A DNA stretch of 64,000 bases from Chloroflexota bacterium (GTDB lineage: Bacteria; Chloroflexota; UBA11872; UBA12225): assembly GCA_030447525.1 (NCBI GenBank), contig JAUJOR010000006.1, positions 193,331-257,330 of the forward strand. The letters are read 5' to 3'. Of the stretch, positions 9,405 through 18,705 are shown one piece after another (position 1 is the first letter of the stretch; every line of letters starts with the position of its first letter). The notes below the pieces were generated by a model, which made no database searches, was not told the origin of the DNA, and saw only the letters and a list, made by a program, of their open reading frames with translations. A program made the position numbers and the translations under genes.

Positions 9405-9849
9405 CCTGGCCAGCAGGACGATGGGGGACGCGGCGGGGTGGCCGGACAAGGTGCAGCCGTGGCACCATGACCGGCTGGCGGTGGTGTACGTCCGGCAGTC
9501 GACGGCGCAGCAGGTGCTCGTGCATCAGGAGTCCACGCGCCTGCAGTACGGGCTGACCGCTCGGGCGCGCGAGCTGGGCTGGGCGGCCGACCGGGTGCTG
9601 GTCATCGACGAAGACCTGGGCAAGTCGGGAAACAGCGCCGTCGCCCGGGCCGGGTTCCAGCGCCTGGTGTCGGAGGTGAGTCTGGACCACGTGGGGCTCA
9701 TCCTGGGCGTAGAGATGTCGCGGCTGGCCCGCTCCAACGCCGACTGGCACCGCCTGCTGGAGCTCTGTGCCCTCTTCGGCACGCTGCTGGCCGACGCCGA
9801 CGGCCTCTACGATCCGGGGCAGTACAACGACCGGCTGCTGTTGGGGCTC
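9391..9849 (+). pseudogene. large serine recombinase, 5' part (interrupted)
   Basis: This is the N-terminal catalytic domain of a resolvase/invertase-type recombinase: VVYVRQSTAQQV with the nucleophilic Ser (about residue 36), DEDLGKSG, then EMSRLARSN with the catalytic Arg. The frame runs cleanly to YNDRLLLGLK and then loses homology at 9849-9853. The missing continuation, GTMSEAELHLL, resumes at 12439 on the same strand. The gene was therefore whole (about 730 codons) before a 2.59-kb element entered between the Lys and Gly codons of LLLGLKG. Confidence 0.85.
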
Positions 9850-9879
9850 AAAAGACCTGTTGCATACTCCACCCCTTGT

Positions 9880-11793
9880 TCAACATGGCGCTGCGTCTTC
9901 CGTTGCCGGCCCGGGCTGTCCTGGTGTCGTTGTCTGTGACCCTGCATGGCGTGTGCCGCGTTCCCAGCCGTGGCGCCGACACACATAGCCGACGTGCACG
10001 CTGGTGAACGGGCGGCCGAAGGCGGTGCACCAGCCCTGCGTGTTGAGCCGCCGCGCGATGTCGGCGTAGGTGGCCTGCGGCGCCAGGGCTCGAATCAGGG
10101 CCAGCGCCGCCGGTGGGGTCTTCAGGGCGCCCTCCCCCGGGCGTGGCCGGTCCACCTGGAGGGTGGTGACGGTCCCGGAGCGCCAGTGGATGTGGAGCGC
10201 GACCGCCCCCGGGTGGCTCACGCCGTCGAGATCCACGGCCGCGATGGCGAAGCGCAGGAGCTGCTTGCGCTCCTGGTCGGTCGTCGTGCGCGCGTGCCAG
10301 ATCGCCGGGAGATCCTGGGCCAGCGTGTCCAGGGTGGCACGCTCCTCGGCGGTGAGCGCCACGCCGTCGTCCCGGTCGGCCTGGGCGAAGGCCTGCTGGA
10401 GCTGCGCCCCCCGCGCCAGGGCCTCCTCCCAGCGTCGCTCCAGCTCGGCGGCGACCAAGCGGCGGTCGGGGTCGACGGCCTCGTAGCGGCGCTGGGCCAG
10501 CCGCGCCTCATAGCGCGCCTGCTCGAGCTGCAGCTCCTGCTGGCGCCGGCGCGCCGCCCGCTCCTGGTCAGCGCGCTCCAGCACCCGCAAGGCGAGCTCC
10601 AGGCGCAGCGGCGAGACGGCCTCCAAGAAGGCGGCTACCACCGCGGCGTCGACGGGGCGCGACGACACGCTCTGGCACGTGCGCGCGGCGCCGTCCCGGT
10701 ACGCGTGGTCGCAGATATAGGAGGGGGCGCGGCGCTCCCGCGCCGCCCGGTGCTGCACGTGCAGCCGCTGCCCGCAGACCCCGCAGCCGGCGAGGCCTTG
10801 GAGCAGCGCCCGGCCGTCCCGGGCGGCGCCCGGCTGCCCGTCGCGGTACCAGTTGGCGCGGAGCTGCTCCCGTTGTCGCACGAACGCCTCCCAGGAGAGA
10901 TAGGCCGGATGGTGGTCGCGGAGCACCACGGGCCAGTCTGCCAGCGGCACCGGGCGCGCGGCGACCTTGCCGGTCGCGGCCGAGCGCGCGGCGCCGGCGT
11001 AGCTCCAGCGGCCGTACACGTAGGCGCCCGCGTAAGCCGGATTGGTCAGCAGGCGCACCACGGCGCCGAGGGTGGGTACCTTCCAGACCGGCATGCCGTA
11101 GCCCTCGCGCGTCGTCAGCCGGGCGGGCAGGGTCAAGCCCTGGGCCTTGAAGGCTCGCACCACGGCGCGCGCCACGCCCAGGCGCCGGAAGGTGGCGAAG
11201 AGGTAGGCCAGCCGCTCGCGTACCTGCAGGTCCGGGTCGAGCTCCCAGCCACCGTCCGCGCCCCGGACGTACCCGACCGGCAAGGGGAACTGGAGTTGCC
11301 CCTTGCGAGCCTTGTTCCAGCGTCCCTCGTGCAGGCGCAGGCGCAGCGTGAACAGCTCTGCCTCCGAGAGCGTCCCCTTGACCCCGAGCAGGAGGCGGTC
11401 ATTAGGGTCGCGCGGGTCGTAGACGGCCGCCTCGTCGGCGATGAGGGCCCCGGCCAGGCCACAGAGCTCAATTAGTCGGTGCCAGTCGCTGTTGTTGCGC
11501 GCCAGCCGCGAGGCCTCCAGCATCAGCACCAGCCCCACCTCGCCCAGACCCACGTGCGAGACGAGCCGCTGGAAGCCTGGCCGGTGCGCGGCGTCCCGGC
11601 CGGAGCGTCCCTGGTCCTCGTCGATGACCTCGACGGCGCTGGGTGACCAGCCGAGCGCGACGGCGCGCTCCCGCAGGGCGTATTGGCGCTCGGCGCTCTC
11701 CTGATGCTGCCGGACCTGCAGCTGCGTCGACTGGCGCACGTACACGCAGGCCAGCCGCGCGCGGTGCGTGCGTTGGATGTTCGCCGGGATCAT
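9880..11793 (-). CDS. large serine recombinase (site-specific recombinase), 637 aa
   Basis: It cuts DNA through a serine-DNA intermediate to integrate or excise its element. The catalytic domain reads VYVRQSTQLQ (Ser near residue 17), DEDQGRSGRD, and LEASRLARNNSDWH. The recombinase domain follows (about 160-300). The zinc-ribbon CGVCGQRL pairs with a distal Cys (about 330-380). A coiled coil rich in RRQQELQLEQARYEARLAQ spans about 420-470. The ATG at 11793 is chosen because AGGAGG lies six nt upstream; the longer open frame is not coding-like. It ends 27 nt from the left junction of its element, so it is probably the enzyme that made the insertion. Confidence 0.9.
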   Translation of the reverse strand: MIPANIQRTHRARLACVYVRQSTQLQVRQHQESAERQYALRERAVALGWSPSAVEVIDEDQGRSGRDAAHRPGFQRLVSHVGLGEVGLVLMLEASRLARNNSDWHRLIELCGLAGALIADEAAVYDPRDPNDRLLLGVKGTLSEAELFTLRLRLHEGRWNKARKGQLQFPLPVGYVRGADGGWELDPDLQVRERLAYLFATFRRLGVARAVVRAFKAQGLTLPARLTTREGYGMPVWKVPTLGAVVRLLTNPAYAGAYVYGRWSYAGAARSAATGKVAARPVPLADWPVVLRDHHPAYLSWEAFVRQREQLRANWYRDGQPGAARDGRALLQGLAGCGVCGQRLHVQHRAARERRAPSYICDHAYRDGAARTCQSVSSRPVDAAVVAAFLEAVSPLRLELALRVLERADQERAARRRQQELQLEQARYEARLAQRRYEAVDPDRRLVAAELERRWEEALARGAQLQQAFAQADRDDGVALTAEERATLDTLAQDLPAIWHARTTTDQERKQLLRFAIAAVDLDGVSHPGAVALHIHWRSGTVTTLQVDRPRPGEGALKTPPAALALIRALAPQATYADIARRLNTQGWCTAFGRPFTSVHVGYVCRRHGWERGTRHAGSQTTTPGQPGPATEDAAPC

Positions 11794-12103
11794 GGTGGTC
11801 CTCCTCGCTTGCTTCCCGTCTTCCTCCGGCGCCGCCAGCGGCGCGACACCAGCGCCAGGCCACGTCCGTCCACAACTCGAGCAGCGCCTCTCGTGCCGTC
11901 TCAGGCCACGCCGGACCCACCGGGAGCGGTGGCCGCTCCGGCAGGGGATGGGGGGCCGTCGGCGGCTGAGCCACCGGCTCGGGGGGCCCGCGCTCGTCGC
12001 CGCGGCCCCGCACATGATTTGGTATGACACAATCAGGCGCCTCCACCGCGATCCGGCCCCGCCGCAGGCGACGGCCGGCGAGCTCGGCGAAGAGGTCGAG
12101 CAT
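11793..12103 (-). CDS. putative small accessory ORF of the recombinase element
   Basis: The frame from ATG 12103 (MLDLFAELAGRRLRRGRIAV) begins before the end of the DUF5372-like gene and runs toward the recombinase. A stretch AREALLELWTDVAWRW looks like a helical coding segment. The frame near the recombinase start is uncertain and probably shifted, so the end is approximate. In related modules a short helper gene often sits between the DUF5372 gene and the recombinase. No function is known. Confidence 0.35.
12014..12028. promoter_or_regulatory. shared recombinase-module motif, copy 1
   Basis: ATGATTTGGTATGAC followed by ACAATC is AT-rich in a 75% G+C setting. The identical 15-mer recurs at 14157-14171, beside the other recombinase module. 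It may be an operator or recombinase-related binding site. Confidence 0.45.
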
Positions 12104-12437
12104 CCGCCGCTCCTTCCCCGGGCGCAGGGACGCCGACGCGCCGCTGGCGGAGGAAGCGAGCGAGCGCCTGCAGGGCGGCCGAGGACAGCAAGACCGCCGC
12201 CTCCTGGCCGTTCGCGTCGTCCGCCGCCGGGCGCACCGGCGTGGGAAGATCTGTGGCCGCCCAGGAGACGGCGAAGACCTCCCCGCCCTGGCCGCGCACC
12301 AGGACCCACGGCTCGCCGTCGCGCCAGAAGACGCGATCGACCCGGCCCGCGTGCCCGGCGTGTGGGCTGGCCTCCGCCGTTACGGTGACCCGCGCGCCAC
12401 GAAATGCACCATACGGTGCCGTTTGTCGTGGGGCCAA
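12033..12437 (-). CDS. DUF5372-like protein of the recombinase element
   Basis: The protein contains GARVTVTAEASPHAGHAGRV and a tryptophan-containing beta-rich segment (RVFWRDGEPWVLVRG), then LLSSAALQALARFLRQRR. This layout matches small proteins that accompany serine recombinases or transposases and are usually annotated DUF5372. Their biochemical role is not established. The start is uncertain: the only in-frame start near the element edge is a TTG at 12437, which falls on the insertion junction. The native start may have been lost or lie a little downstream. Confidence 0.5.
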   Translation of the reverse strand: MAPRQTAPYGAFRGARVTVTAEASPHAGHAGRVDRVFWRDGEPWVLVRGQGGEVFAVSWAATDLPTPVRPAADDANGQEAAVLLSSAALQALARFLRQRRVGVPAPGEGAADARPLRRARRPSPAAGPDRGGGA

Positions 12438-14170
12438 AGGGCACGATGAGCGAGGCGGAGCTGCACCTGCTCAAGCAGCGCCTGTACCAGGGCAAGCTCA
12501 ACAAGGCACGCCGGGGCGAGCTGGCGATGGCGGTGCCCGTCGGCTACATACGCCGTCCCTCCGGGGAGGTGACGTTCGACCCGGACGAGCAGGTGCAGCA
12601 CGTCGTCCGCCTGCTGTTCCGCAAGTTCGAGGAGCTGGGCACGCTCAACGCGCTGCTGCGTTACCTGGTGGCGCACGAGATCCGGCTCGGCGTCCGCGTG
12701 CGCGAGGGCGCCGCCCGGGGGGAGCTGGAGTGGCGGCGGCCGAACCGGATGACGCTCCAGAACCTGCTGAAGCACCCCATCTATGCCGGGGCCTACGCCT
12801 ACGGCCGGCGACCGGTCGACCCCCGGCGCCAGGTCCCCGGACGGCGCAGCAGCGGCCGGACCGCGACCGCCCCGACGGACTGGGTGGCCCTGCTGCGGGA
12901 CCGGCTGCCGGCCTATATCACTTGGGAGCAGTACGAACGCAACCTCGCTCGGTTGCGGGCGAATCAGGCCCGCGCCGAGGCGGTGGGCGCCGTGCGCCGG
13001 GGTCCGGCGCTGTTGGCCGGGCTGGTCGTGTGCGGGCGCTGTGGCCGCCGCCTGCTCGTGCGCTACCGCGGCGGCGGGGCCGGCGGCCCGCGCCCGCAGG
13101 CGACGTACGTCTGCGGCCGGCTGCGCAGCGACTACGGCGGCGACGACTGCCAGTACGTGGCCGGACCGCCCCTCGAGCGCTTCGTCGGCGAGCAGGCGCT
13201 GGCCGCGCTGGCGCCGGCCGCGCTGGACCTGTCGCTGGCGGCGGCGGAGACCCTGCAGCGCGAGCGCGACGATCTCGTGCGCGTGTGGCAGCAGCGGCGG
13301 GAGCGCGCCGCGTACGAGGCCGAGCGGGCCGGCCGCCAGTTCCGCCTGGTCGAACCGGAGAATCGCCTGGTGGCCCGGCACCTCGAGCGCGAGTGGGAGG
13401 ACAAACTCGCGGCGCAGCAACGCCTCGACGAGGAGTACGACCGCTTCGTGCGCGGCCAGCCGCGCGTCCTCACGGTGGCCGAGCGGGACGCCATCCGCCG
13501 GTTAGCGACCGACCTGCCCGCCCTGTGGCACGCCCCGACGACCACCGTCGCCGACCGCAAGGAGCTCCTGCGCCAGCTCGTGGAGCGGGTGGTCGTCGCC
13601 GTCTACGGCGACAGCGAGCGCGTGCGCGTCACCATCCACTGGGCAGGGGGGACGCCCACGGCGGGCGCCGTCGTCCGGCCCGTGGCGCGGCTGGCCCAGC
13701 TCAGCACGTACCCGCGGCTGTGCGAGCGCGTGCGGGCACTGGCCGCCGAGGGGCTGCGGGCAGCGGGGATCGCGGCGCGGCTCAACGCGGAGGGCTTCCG
13801 CCCGCCCAAACGCCGCGAGCGCTTCGGGGCGCAAGGCGTGCTCGCGCTCATGCAGCGGCTGGGGCTCGACGTCCCGCGGTCGCGCTCACGGGCGCGGGAC
13901 GGGCTGGGGCCCGACGAGTGGTGGCTGCCGGCGCTGGCGCGGGAAGTGGACATGCCACGCGTCACGCTCTACCACTGGGTGCGACGGGGCTGGGTCCAGG
14001 CGCGCCACCACCCGCTCCCGTCAGGACAGCACCGGCTGGTGCTCCGCGCGGACGCCGCCACCGTACAACGACTGCGCGCGCGCCACCAGCGCCCACCGGC
14101 GACGCCGCGCGCCGCCGGTGGGCTCCCGCTGAGGGTCCCACCGGCGGCGCACCCGAATGATTTGGTATGA
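12436..14170 (+). pseudogene. large serine recombinase, 3' part (interrupted)
   Basis: Continuation of the gene that begins at 9391. It starts at the Gly codon of GTMSEAELHLLKQRLYQGKL and keeps a complete recombinase domain (NLLKHPIYAGAYAYGRR), a zinc-ribbon pair (CGRCGRRLL and a later CGRLRSDYGGDDCQYV) and a long coiled coil around 13250-13450. A C-terminal helix-turn-helix-like tail (EVDMPRVTLYHWVRRGW) is unusual and may read attachment DNA. The frame is open to TGA at 14170. The reading frame is otherwise undamaged, so precise excision of the 2.59-kb insert would restore it. Confidence 0.85.
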
Positions 14171-14171
14171 C
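14157..14171. promoter_or_regulatory. shared recombinase-module motif, copy 2
   Basis: ATGATTTGGTATGAC, identical to 12014-12028. Here it spans the stop of the large recombinase and the start of the small RHH-like gene. Confidence 0.45.
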
Positions 14172-14504
14172 GGAATCAAGACAATGACGCGCGAACCCGC
14201 CGACCCGAACGCGAAGGATGCCCGGCCCCTTCCCCCCGGGGGAGTCGGCCCCCGGTCAGGCCGCGGGGGGCGCCGCCCGGGGGCGGGACGGCGCCCATCC
14301 TACACCGAGCCGCTGCTACGCAAGACCGTGGCCCTGCCCCGCTCCTACGTGGAGCAGTTGGAAGGCTTCGGCGCCGGCAACCTCTCCGAGGGCATCCGCC
14401 TGCTGGTGGAGTTCGCCTACGCCCGCGACGGCACCCCGTGGTTCCGTCCGATCCCCGAGCGCCAGCCGGGCCTGCCGCCCGCGCCCGCACGAGAGCGTCC
14501 GTAG
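14157..14504 (+). CDS. small ribbon-helix-helix-like protein of the recombinase module
   Basis: It begins at or just after the recombinase stop (14-nt overlap), suggesting translational coupling. The core VALPRSYVEQLEGFGAGNLS followed by EGIRLLVEFA has the short strand plus two helices of CopG/RHH-like DNA-binding proteins. The first 27 codons include the shared 15-mer motif, and a second ATG at 14184 (MTREPADPN) may be the true start. It could act as a regulator or directionality partner of the recombinase, by inference from position. Confidence 0.55.
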   Translation: MIWYDGIKTMTREPADPNAKDARPLPPGGVGPRSGRGGRRPGAGRRPSYTEPLLRKTVALPRSYVEQLEGFGAGNLSEGIRLLVEFAYARDGTPWFRPIPERQPGLPPAPARERP

Positions 14505-14549
14505 CGCGCGCCGCCGCGCTACAGTACGACCAGGAAAGGAGACCCCCCG

Positions 14550-14600
14550 ATGCCACGCCCCACGCCGCACCGCGCGGCGCACGTCTATGGGGGCAGTGTG
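14550..14600 (+). pseudogene. truncated gene start
   Basis: GGAAAGGAG lies nine nt upstream of the ATG at 14550, which opens MPRPTPHRAAHVYGG. The frame then runs into transposase DNA of the opposite strand near 14605. A gene following the recombinase module was cut off after about 17 codons. Confidence 0.35.
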
Positions 14601-14604
14601 GATG

Positions 14605-15543
14605 GGTTATCTCGATGCACCAGCGGCTGCGCTTACGCTCCACGAGTCGCGCCAGGTCGCCGGCCGGGTCGTTGGTGACCAGGTACTCGAAGTTCCCGTG
14701 CTCGTTCTTGAGCACGACCAACCGGACCTGGCCCAGCGCCGGAGCGTAGACCGCGAGCGCGAGCGCCCGGACGCCCAGCTTGGGGCGCCACTTGAGCTTG
14801 AGCGTGGCAGCGAGCTCCCGCACCTGGCGGCGCCGCCCCCGCCAGACGACGGTCGTGCGCGGCGCGAGGGTGCCCACCCAGATCAGGCCCAGCCGCGCGG
14901 CCACCTTGCTCACCGCGCCGCCGGTGTAGGCGGTGTAGGCGGTGTCGCCGACCAGGTAGGCCGCCGGGCAGCCACCGGCGACGACCTCCCGCAGCATCGT
15001 CACGACCAACTCCGTCTTCTTCTGATAGCGTCCCGGCGTACAGCGCCGCTTGGGCCGCCACACGCGGAAGGCCACCGGGATGCGCCAGGTGCCCGCGGGG
15101 TCGCTCGTCCACGACAGCAGCACGACGTGGCAGCCGTAGACCTTCTGCTTCTTGGCGTGCGAGTACGTCCACGCCGCCCAGGGCAGCAACTGGGCGAAGG
15201 GCTTCTCGAGGACCACGTCGTCCACGCACAGATAGCCCGGTGTGCCCAGGCGCTGACTCAGGTGCCGGGCGAAGGCGATGAGCCCGGCCAGCAGCGCGCG
15301 CGTGGACAGCGGCATCGTGCGCAGCAGCCGGTTGAGGGCGTCGTGGCCCCGCGCCGGCAGCTTCTCGCTGATCCGCGGCTGCGTCTGGCGCGTGTCCAGC
15401 AGCACCAGCCCGGTGACGTACAGCGCCACCAACCCGAAGGCGGTCGGGTTGCCCCCCACCGCCGTCCGCACGTGCAGCCGCCGCAGCGCCCCCTCCACTT
15501 GGAGGTACAACCGCCGCGTCGTACGATAGAGACGCAACGCCAT
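14605..15543 (-). pseudogene. IS4/IS701-superfamily (DDE_5-type) transposase, C-terminally truncated
   Basis: An RNase H-fold transposase starts with MALRLYRTTRRLYLQVEGAL. Visible catalytic blocks are YLCVDDVVLEKPF (first Asp), YLVGDTAYTAYTG (second Asp) and KRSRWCIE (Glu region). Homology stops just after RWCIE, where family members continue with a long C-terminal helix bundle. The remaining open frame is shadow sequence. About 100 C-terminal residues are missing, so the protein should be inactive. It flanks the three-gene operon on its upstream side. Confidence 0.8.
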
Positions 15544-15786
15544 GACCGGGCCTCCCGGGAACGTCCTGAAGGTGTAAGCGACCCCAGGGTACCCCGGCGC
15601 CTCGGCTCATGGCGTTTGCTCGTTCACTCACCGCACCACCCACCGCGTAAGTCCTGTCACATCAGTTATGGCGCAATGCGGAATCTTGCGACGCGCATCA
15701 CGAGCGTCTAACATTGCGCTCCCCGCAACGCGCGCCGCCGCCGCGACAATCGCAACCCGCGTTGCTAACTCATCAGGAGAGCTCTC

Positions 15787-18696
15787 ATGGCCGATGCCCT
15801 GATCACGGTCAATGTGTTCAAGTTTGTCGCGCTTCGACCTTCCCAGCTTGTCGATGCCGGAACCAGCGCGGTGTCGCAGATCCGCGACGCTCGCGCCCGG
15901 AATGACGAAACACTCAAGCCGGTGGTCGGCGACATCGACCGGATGAAGGCGGGAGGTGGCCACCCCGATCAGCTGCTGCCGCAACCCGGCGTGCTCACGG
16001 AACTCAGCGAGGCGGTCGCATCGGCGCTGCGGCAGCTCGCTGCCCTCGATCAAGACGAGGAGGACTTCGATCCGAAGGCGTGGCTCAAGGGCATCTACGA
16101 CCTGCGTGCGGGTGGCGGACGCGGTGCCGACGACGCCGCGCTGCTCGATCGCGTCTGGAATGCGGTGTACCTGGCGTACGTGTCCGGCCCGGATGCCGGC
16201 GCGCGCCTCGAGGTACCGCTCGCCGCACTGAGGTGGCTTCATGCTTCAGCGCTGGGGGGAAAGAAGGAGATCGAGACGCCCGCAGAATTGCGGACCGCGC
16301 TCACCGCGACTCCACTCATTCCGCACGCAGTGGCCGCGCTCCTGAAGGCGAACGGCAAGGCGGCGCCGGTGACCGCGCCGGAACGCGACAGCGAGCGCGA
16401 GGGCTCCGGGCGCCGGTTCGAACGGCTCATCCAGGAGATGCAGGCGGCCGAACGGCTGCTGACGGTGGCGCGCACGACCACGCCGGCGAAAGCGACGGTC
16501 GAGGAAACTGTCGCGAACGAAGGCATGCATCGCACCCTGCGACGGGCTGACGTGACGGTCGGCAGCGTCCCGCGCCTGAGCGGCGCGGTGGCCGCGAGGC
16601 CGACGGAGCACGAGCGCGACCTGCTGCAGAACATCGGCGTGACGCCGAACACGTCGCTGCCCGCAGCAACACGCTCGCTCGAAGCGCACCTAATGACCCT
16701 GAACCGCGAGGCGTACGCGTTGCGTGAGAATCCGGCCTTCATCGAGGCGGTTGTGAAGTCCGGCTATCGCCCGCTGCTCACGCTGCTGCCGCCGATTCGT
16801 AACGGCCTCCTCGAGCCGGGCTGGACGTTCCCGTGGCCGGTGCGCTCCACGGCCGATGTGGACGTGCGCGGCCGCATCAAGCCGCTTGGCATCGGCGACC
16901 TCAAGGTCGTAAAGCAGACGCTCCTCTCCTACCAGGCAGGCGAGGTCGCGCACATCGAGAATGTGCTGAAGGGCGAATCAAAGGAGCGGAAGCATCGCAC
17001 GCTCGATCGCACGGAGACCACGCTCTTCACGTCGGAAGAAGAGACCACTGAGACCGAGCGCGACACGCAGAGCACGGACCGGTTCGAACTCAAGCGCGAG
17101 GCCGAGCAGACGATCAAGCAGGACATGAGCGTATCGGCTGGCCTCACCGTGACGGGCGGCTTCGGGCCGGTCAACATCACGGCGCAGGGGAACTTCGCCT
17201 ACTCCACCACGCAGCAGGAGTCGGTGAAGAACAGTGCAAACTTCGCGCGCGAGGTCGTCGATCGATCCGTCAGCAAGATTCAGAAGAAGGTAAAGACTGA
17301 GCGGACGACCAAGACGATCCATGAAGTCGAGGAAATCAATTCGCACGGGCTCGAGAACAAGGAGGGGGCGGGCCACGTCCGCGGCGTTTACCGGTGGGTC
17401 GACAAGAAGTACCGGGCGCAGGTCTACAACTACGGTGTCCGGCTCCTCATCGAGTTCGTGGTCCCGGAGCCGGCCGCGTATTTCCGCGCGTCGCTCGAGC
17501 ACGCGAAAACCGTCGCCCTCAAGATTACGCCGCCAGAGCCGTTCCTGGATTTCTCCGGCCAGCCGCTCACGCCGAGCGACATGACGCCGACGAACTATCA
17601 GCTCTTCGCCGCACGCTACAACGCGCCGGGTGTGAACCCGCCGCCGCCCGAATACACCTACATTGCAACGGCGTTCGAGCAGAGCGGGCTGCAGAACGGC
17701 CAGACGTTTTCGAAGTCGGTGAAGGAGGTCGCGATCCCCGAGGGGTACATCTGGGATCACTACGTGGCCAACGTCTCCGCGATCTACGAGAACTACCCGC
17801 AGTTCAGCCTGCAGATTGCCGGGATGATCCACCATGTCCTCGGCAACACCACCGCACGTCGGCTCGCCACGGCCGGTTACGGCGTGTACTGGGGCGGCGA
17901 TTGGGAGGACGATCCGCGGGGAATTGTGCCGGTGAGCGCCATCGGCTATGACATCCAGGCGTACACCGTCCACGTCGAGGTGACCTGCCGGCGCACGCAG
18001 GAGCTGTACGAGAAGTGGCAGCTGCAGACGTTCGACAAGATCTACACGGCGTACAAGGCGCTGCAGACCGAGTACGACCAGAAGCTCTCGCAGGCTCAGG
18101 CCGCGGCCGGCGCGGTGGTCATCGAGGGGCGCAATCCCGCGCTCAATCGCGAGATCGAGAAGCAGGAGCTCAAGAAACTCTGCATCACGCTGCTGACGGG
18201 CAGGCACTACCGCGAATACGACGCGATGGTGCATCCGACGCCCCCGCATCTGCCGGAGGTCGATGTTCTGGAAGCGCTCGACGAAGGGCCGCGCATCCAG
18301 TTCTTCGAGCAGGCGTTCGACTGGGAGCAGATCACGTATCTCTTCTATCCGTACTTCTGGGGTAACCGGTCGCAGTGGCTCGCCACGAGCAATCTGTACG
18401 ATCCGGACCCGCTGTTTACGCATTTCCTGCAGGCCGGCGCCGCGCGCGTGGTCGTGCCGGTGCCGATGGCCTACAAGGACGCGTTGCTGTACTTCCTCGA
18501 GACCGGTGGCATCTGGAGCGGCGGCGAGACACCACGCCTCGACGATCCGCTCTACCGCTCGATTCATGAGGAGCTGCGCGATCGCACGGACGACCTCGCC
18601 GGCGCTACCCCGGAAGGCACGGCGTGGGAGTTCACGCTGCCGACGACGCTCGTGTGGCTGCAGGATGGAGCCGATCTCCCGGTGTTCGGGTCGTAG
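15787..18696 (+). CDS. large protein of unknown function, first gene of a three-gene operon, 969 aa
   Basis: Function is not recognised. The start ATG follows CAGGAGAG with seven-nt spacing. There is no signal peptide or transmembrane helix. Residues 1-330 are helical and Ala/Asp rich. About 395-445 is a charged Glu/Thr/Arg helix (EEETTETERDTQSTDRFELK). About 447-477 alternates hydrophobic and polar residues (SVSAGLTVTGGFGPVNITAQ), like a beta-hairpin. About 480-525 is a Lys-rich helix. A folded region (KYRAQVYNYGVRLLIEFVVP, about 540-560) then leads to a C-terminal domain with YPYFWGN and ARVVVPVPM. The charged-helix, hairpin, charged-helix order recalls pore-forming or shell proteins, but that is inference. 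The two downstream genes are spaced 9 nt and -4 nt, so they are co-translated. Confidence 0.85.
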   Translation: MADALITVNVFKFVALRPSQLVDAGTSAVSQIRDARARNDETLKPVVGDIDRMKAGGGHPDQLLPQPGVLTELSEAVASALRQLAALDQDEEDFDPKAWLKGIYDLRAGGGRGADDAALLDRVWNAVYLAYVSGPDAGARLEVPLAALRWLHASALGGKKEIETPAELRTALTATPLIPHAVAALLKANGKAAPVTAPERDSEREGSGRRFERLIQEMQAAERLLTVARTTTPAKATVEETVANEGMHRTLRRADVTVGSVPRLSGAVAARPTEHERDLLQNIGVTPNTSLPAATRSLEAHLMTLNREAYALRENPAFIEAVVKSGYRPLLTLLPPIRNGLLEPGWTFPWPVRSTADVDVRGRIKPLGIGDLKVVKQTLLSYQAGEVAHIENVLKGESKERKHRTLDRTETTLFTSEEETTETERDTQSTDRFELKREAEQTIKQDMSVSAGLTVTGGFGPVNITAQGNFAYSTTQQESVKNSANFAREVVDRSVSKIQKKVKTERTTKTIHEVEEINSHGLENKEGAGHVRGVYRWVDKKYRAQVYNYGVRLLIEFVVPEPAAYFRASLEHAKTVALKITPPEPFLDFSGQPLTPSDMTPTNYQLFAARYNAPGVNPPPPEYTYIATAFEQSGLQNGQTFSKSVKEVAIPEGYIWDHYVANVSAIYENYPQFSLQIAGMIHHVLGNTTARRLATAGYGVYWGGDWEDDPRGIVPVSAIGYDIQAYTVHVEVTCRRTQELYEKWQLQTFDKIYTAYKALQTEYDQKLSQAQAAAGAVVIEGRNPALNREIEKQELKKLCITLLTGRHYREYDAMVHPTPPHLPEVDVLEALDEGPRIQFFEQAFDWEQITYLFYPYFWGNRSQWLATSNLYDPDPLFTHFLQAGAARVVVPVPMAYKDALLYFLETGGIWSGGETPRLDDPLYRSIHEELRDRTDDLAGATPEGTAWEFTLPTTLVWLQDGADLPVFGS

Positions 18697-18705
18697 GGCG
18701 AGACG

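Larger units (their letters stand above)
9849..12435 (-). mobile_element. recombinase-borne element inserted into another recombinase gene
   Basis: The left junction reads GGGGCTCAAAAGACC and the right junction GGGGCCAAAGGGCAC; both share CAAA. Joining the outer halves restores GGGGCTCAAAGGGCACG, the uninterrupted coding sequence of the host recombinase. The element carries, on the minus strand, a DUF5372-like gene, a small ORF and a serine recombinase. The absence of terminal repeats and the tiny shared core fit site-specific integration by a large serine recombinase. Confidence 0.8.

Noticed and set aside
12241..14160. 639-aa plus-strand ORF
   Set aside because: It is an out-of-frame shadow of the serine recombinase, made of Arg/Ala/Gly-rich sequence.
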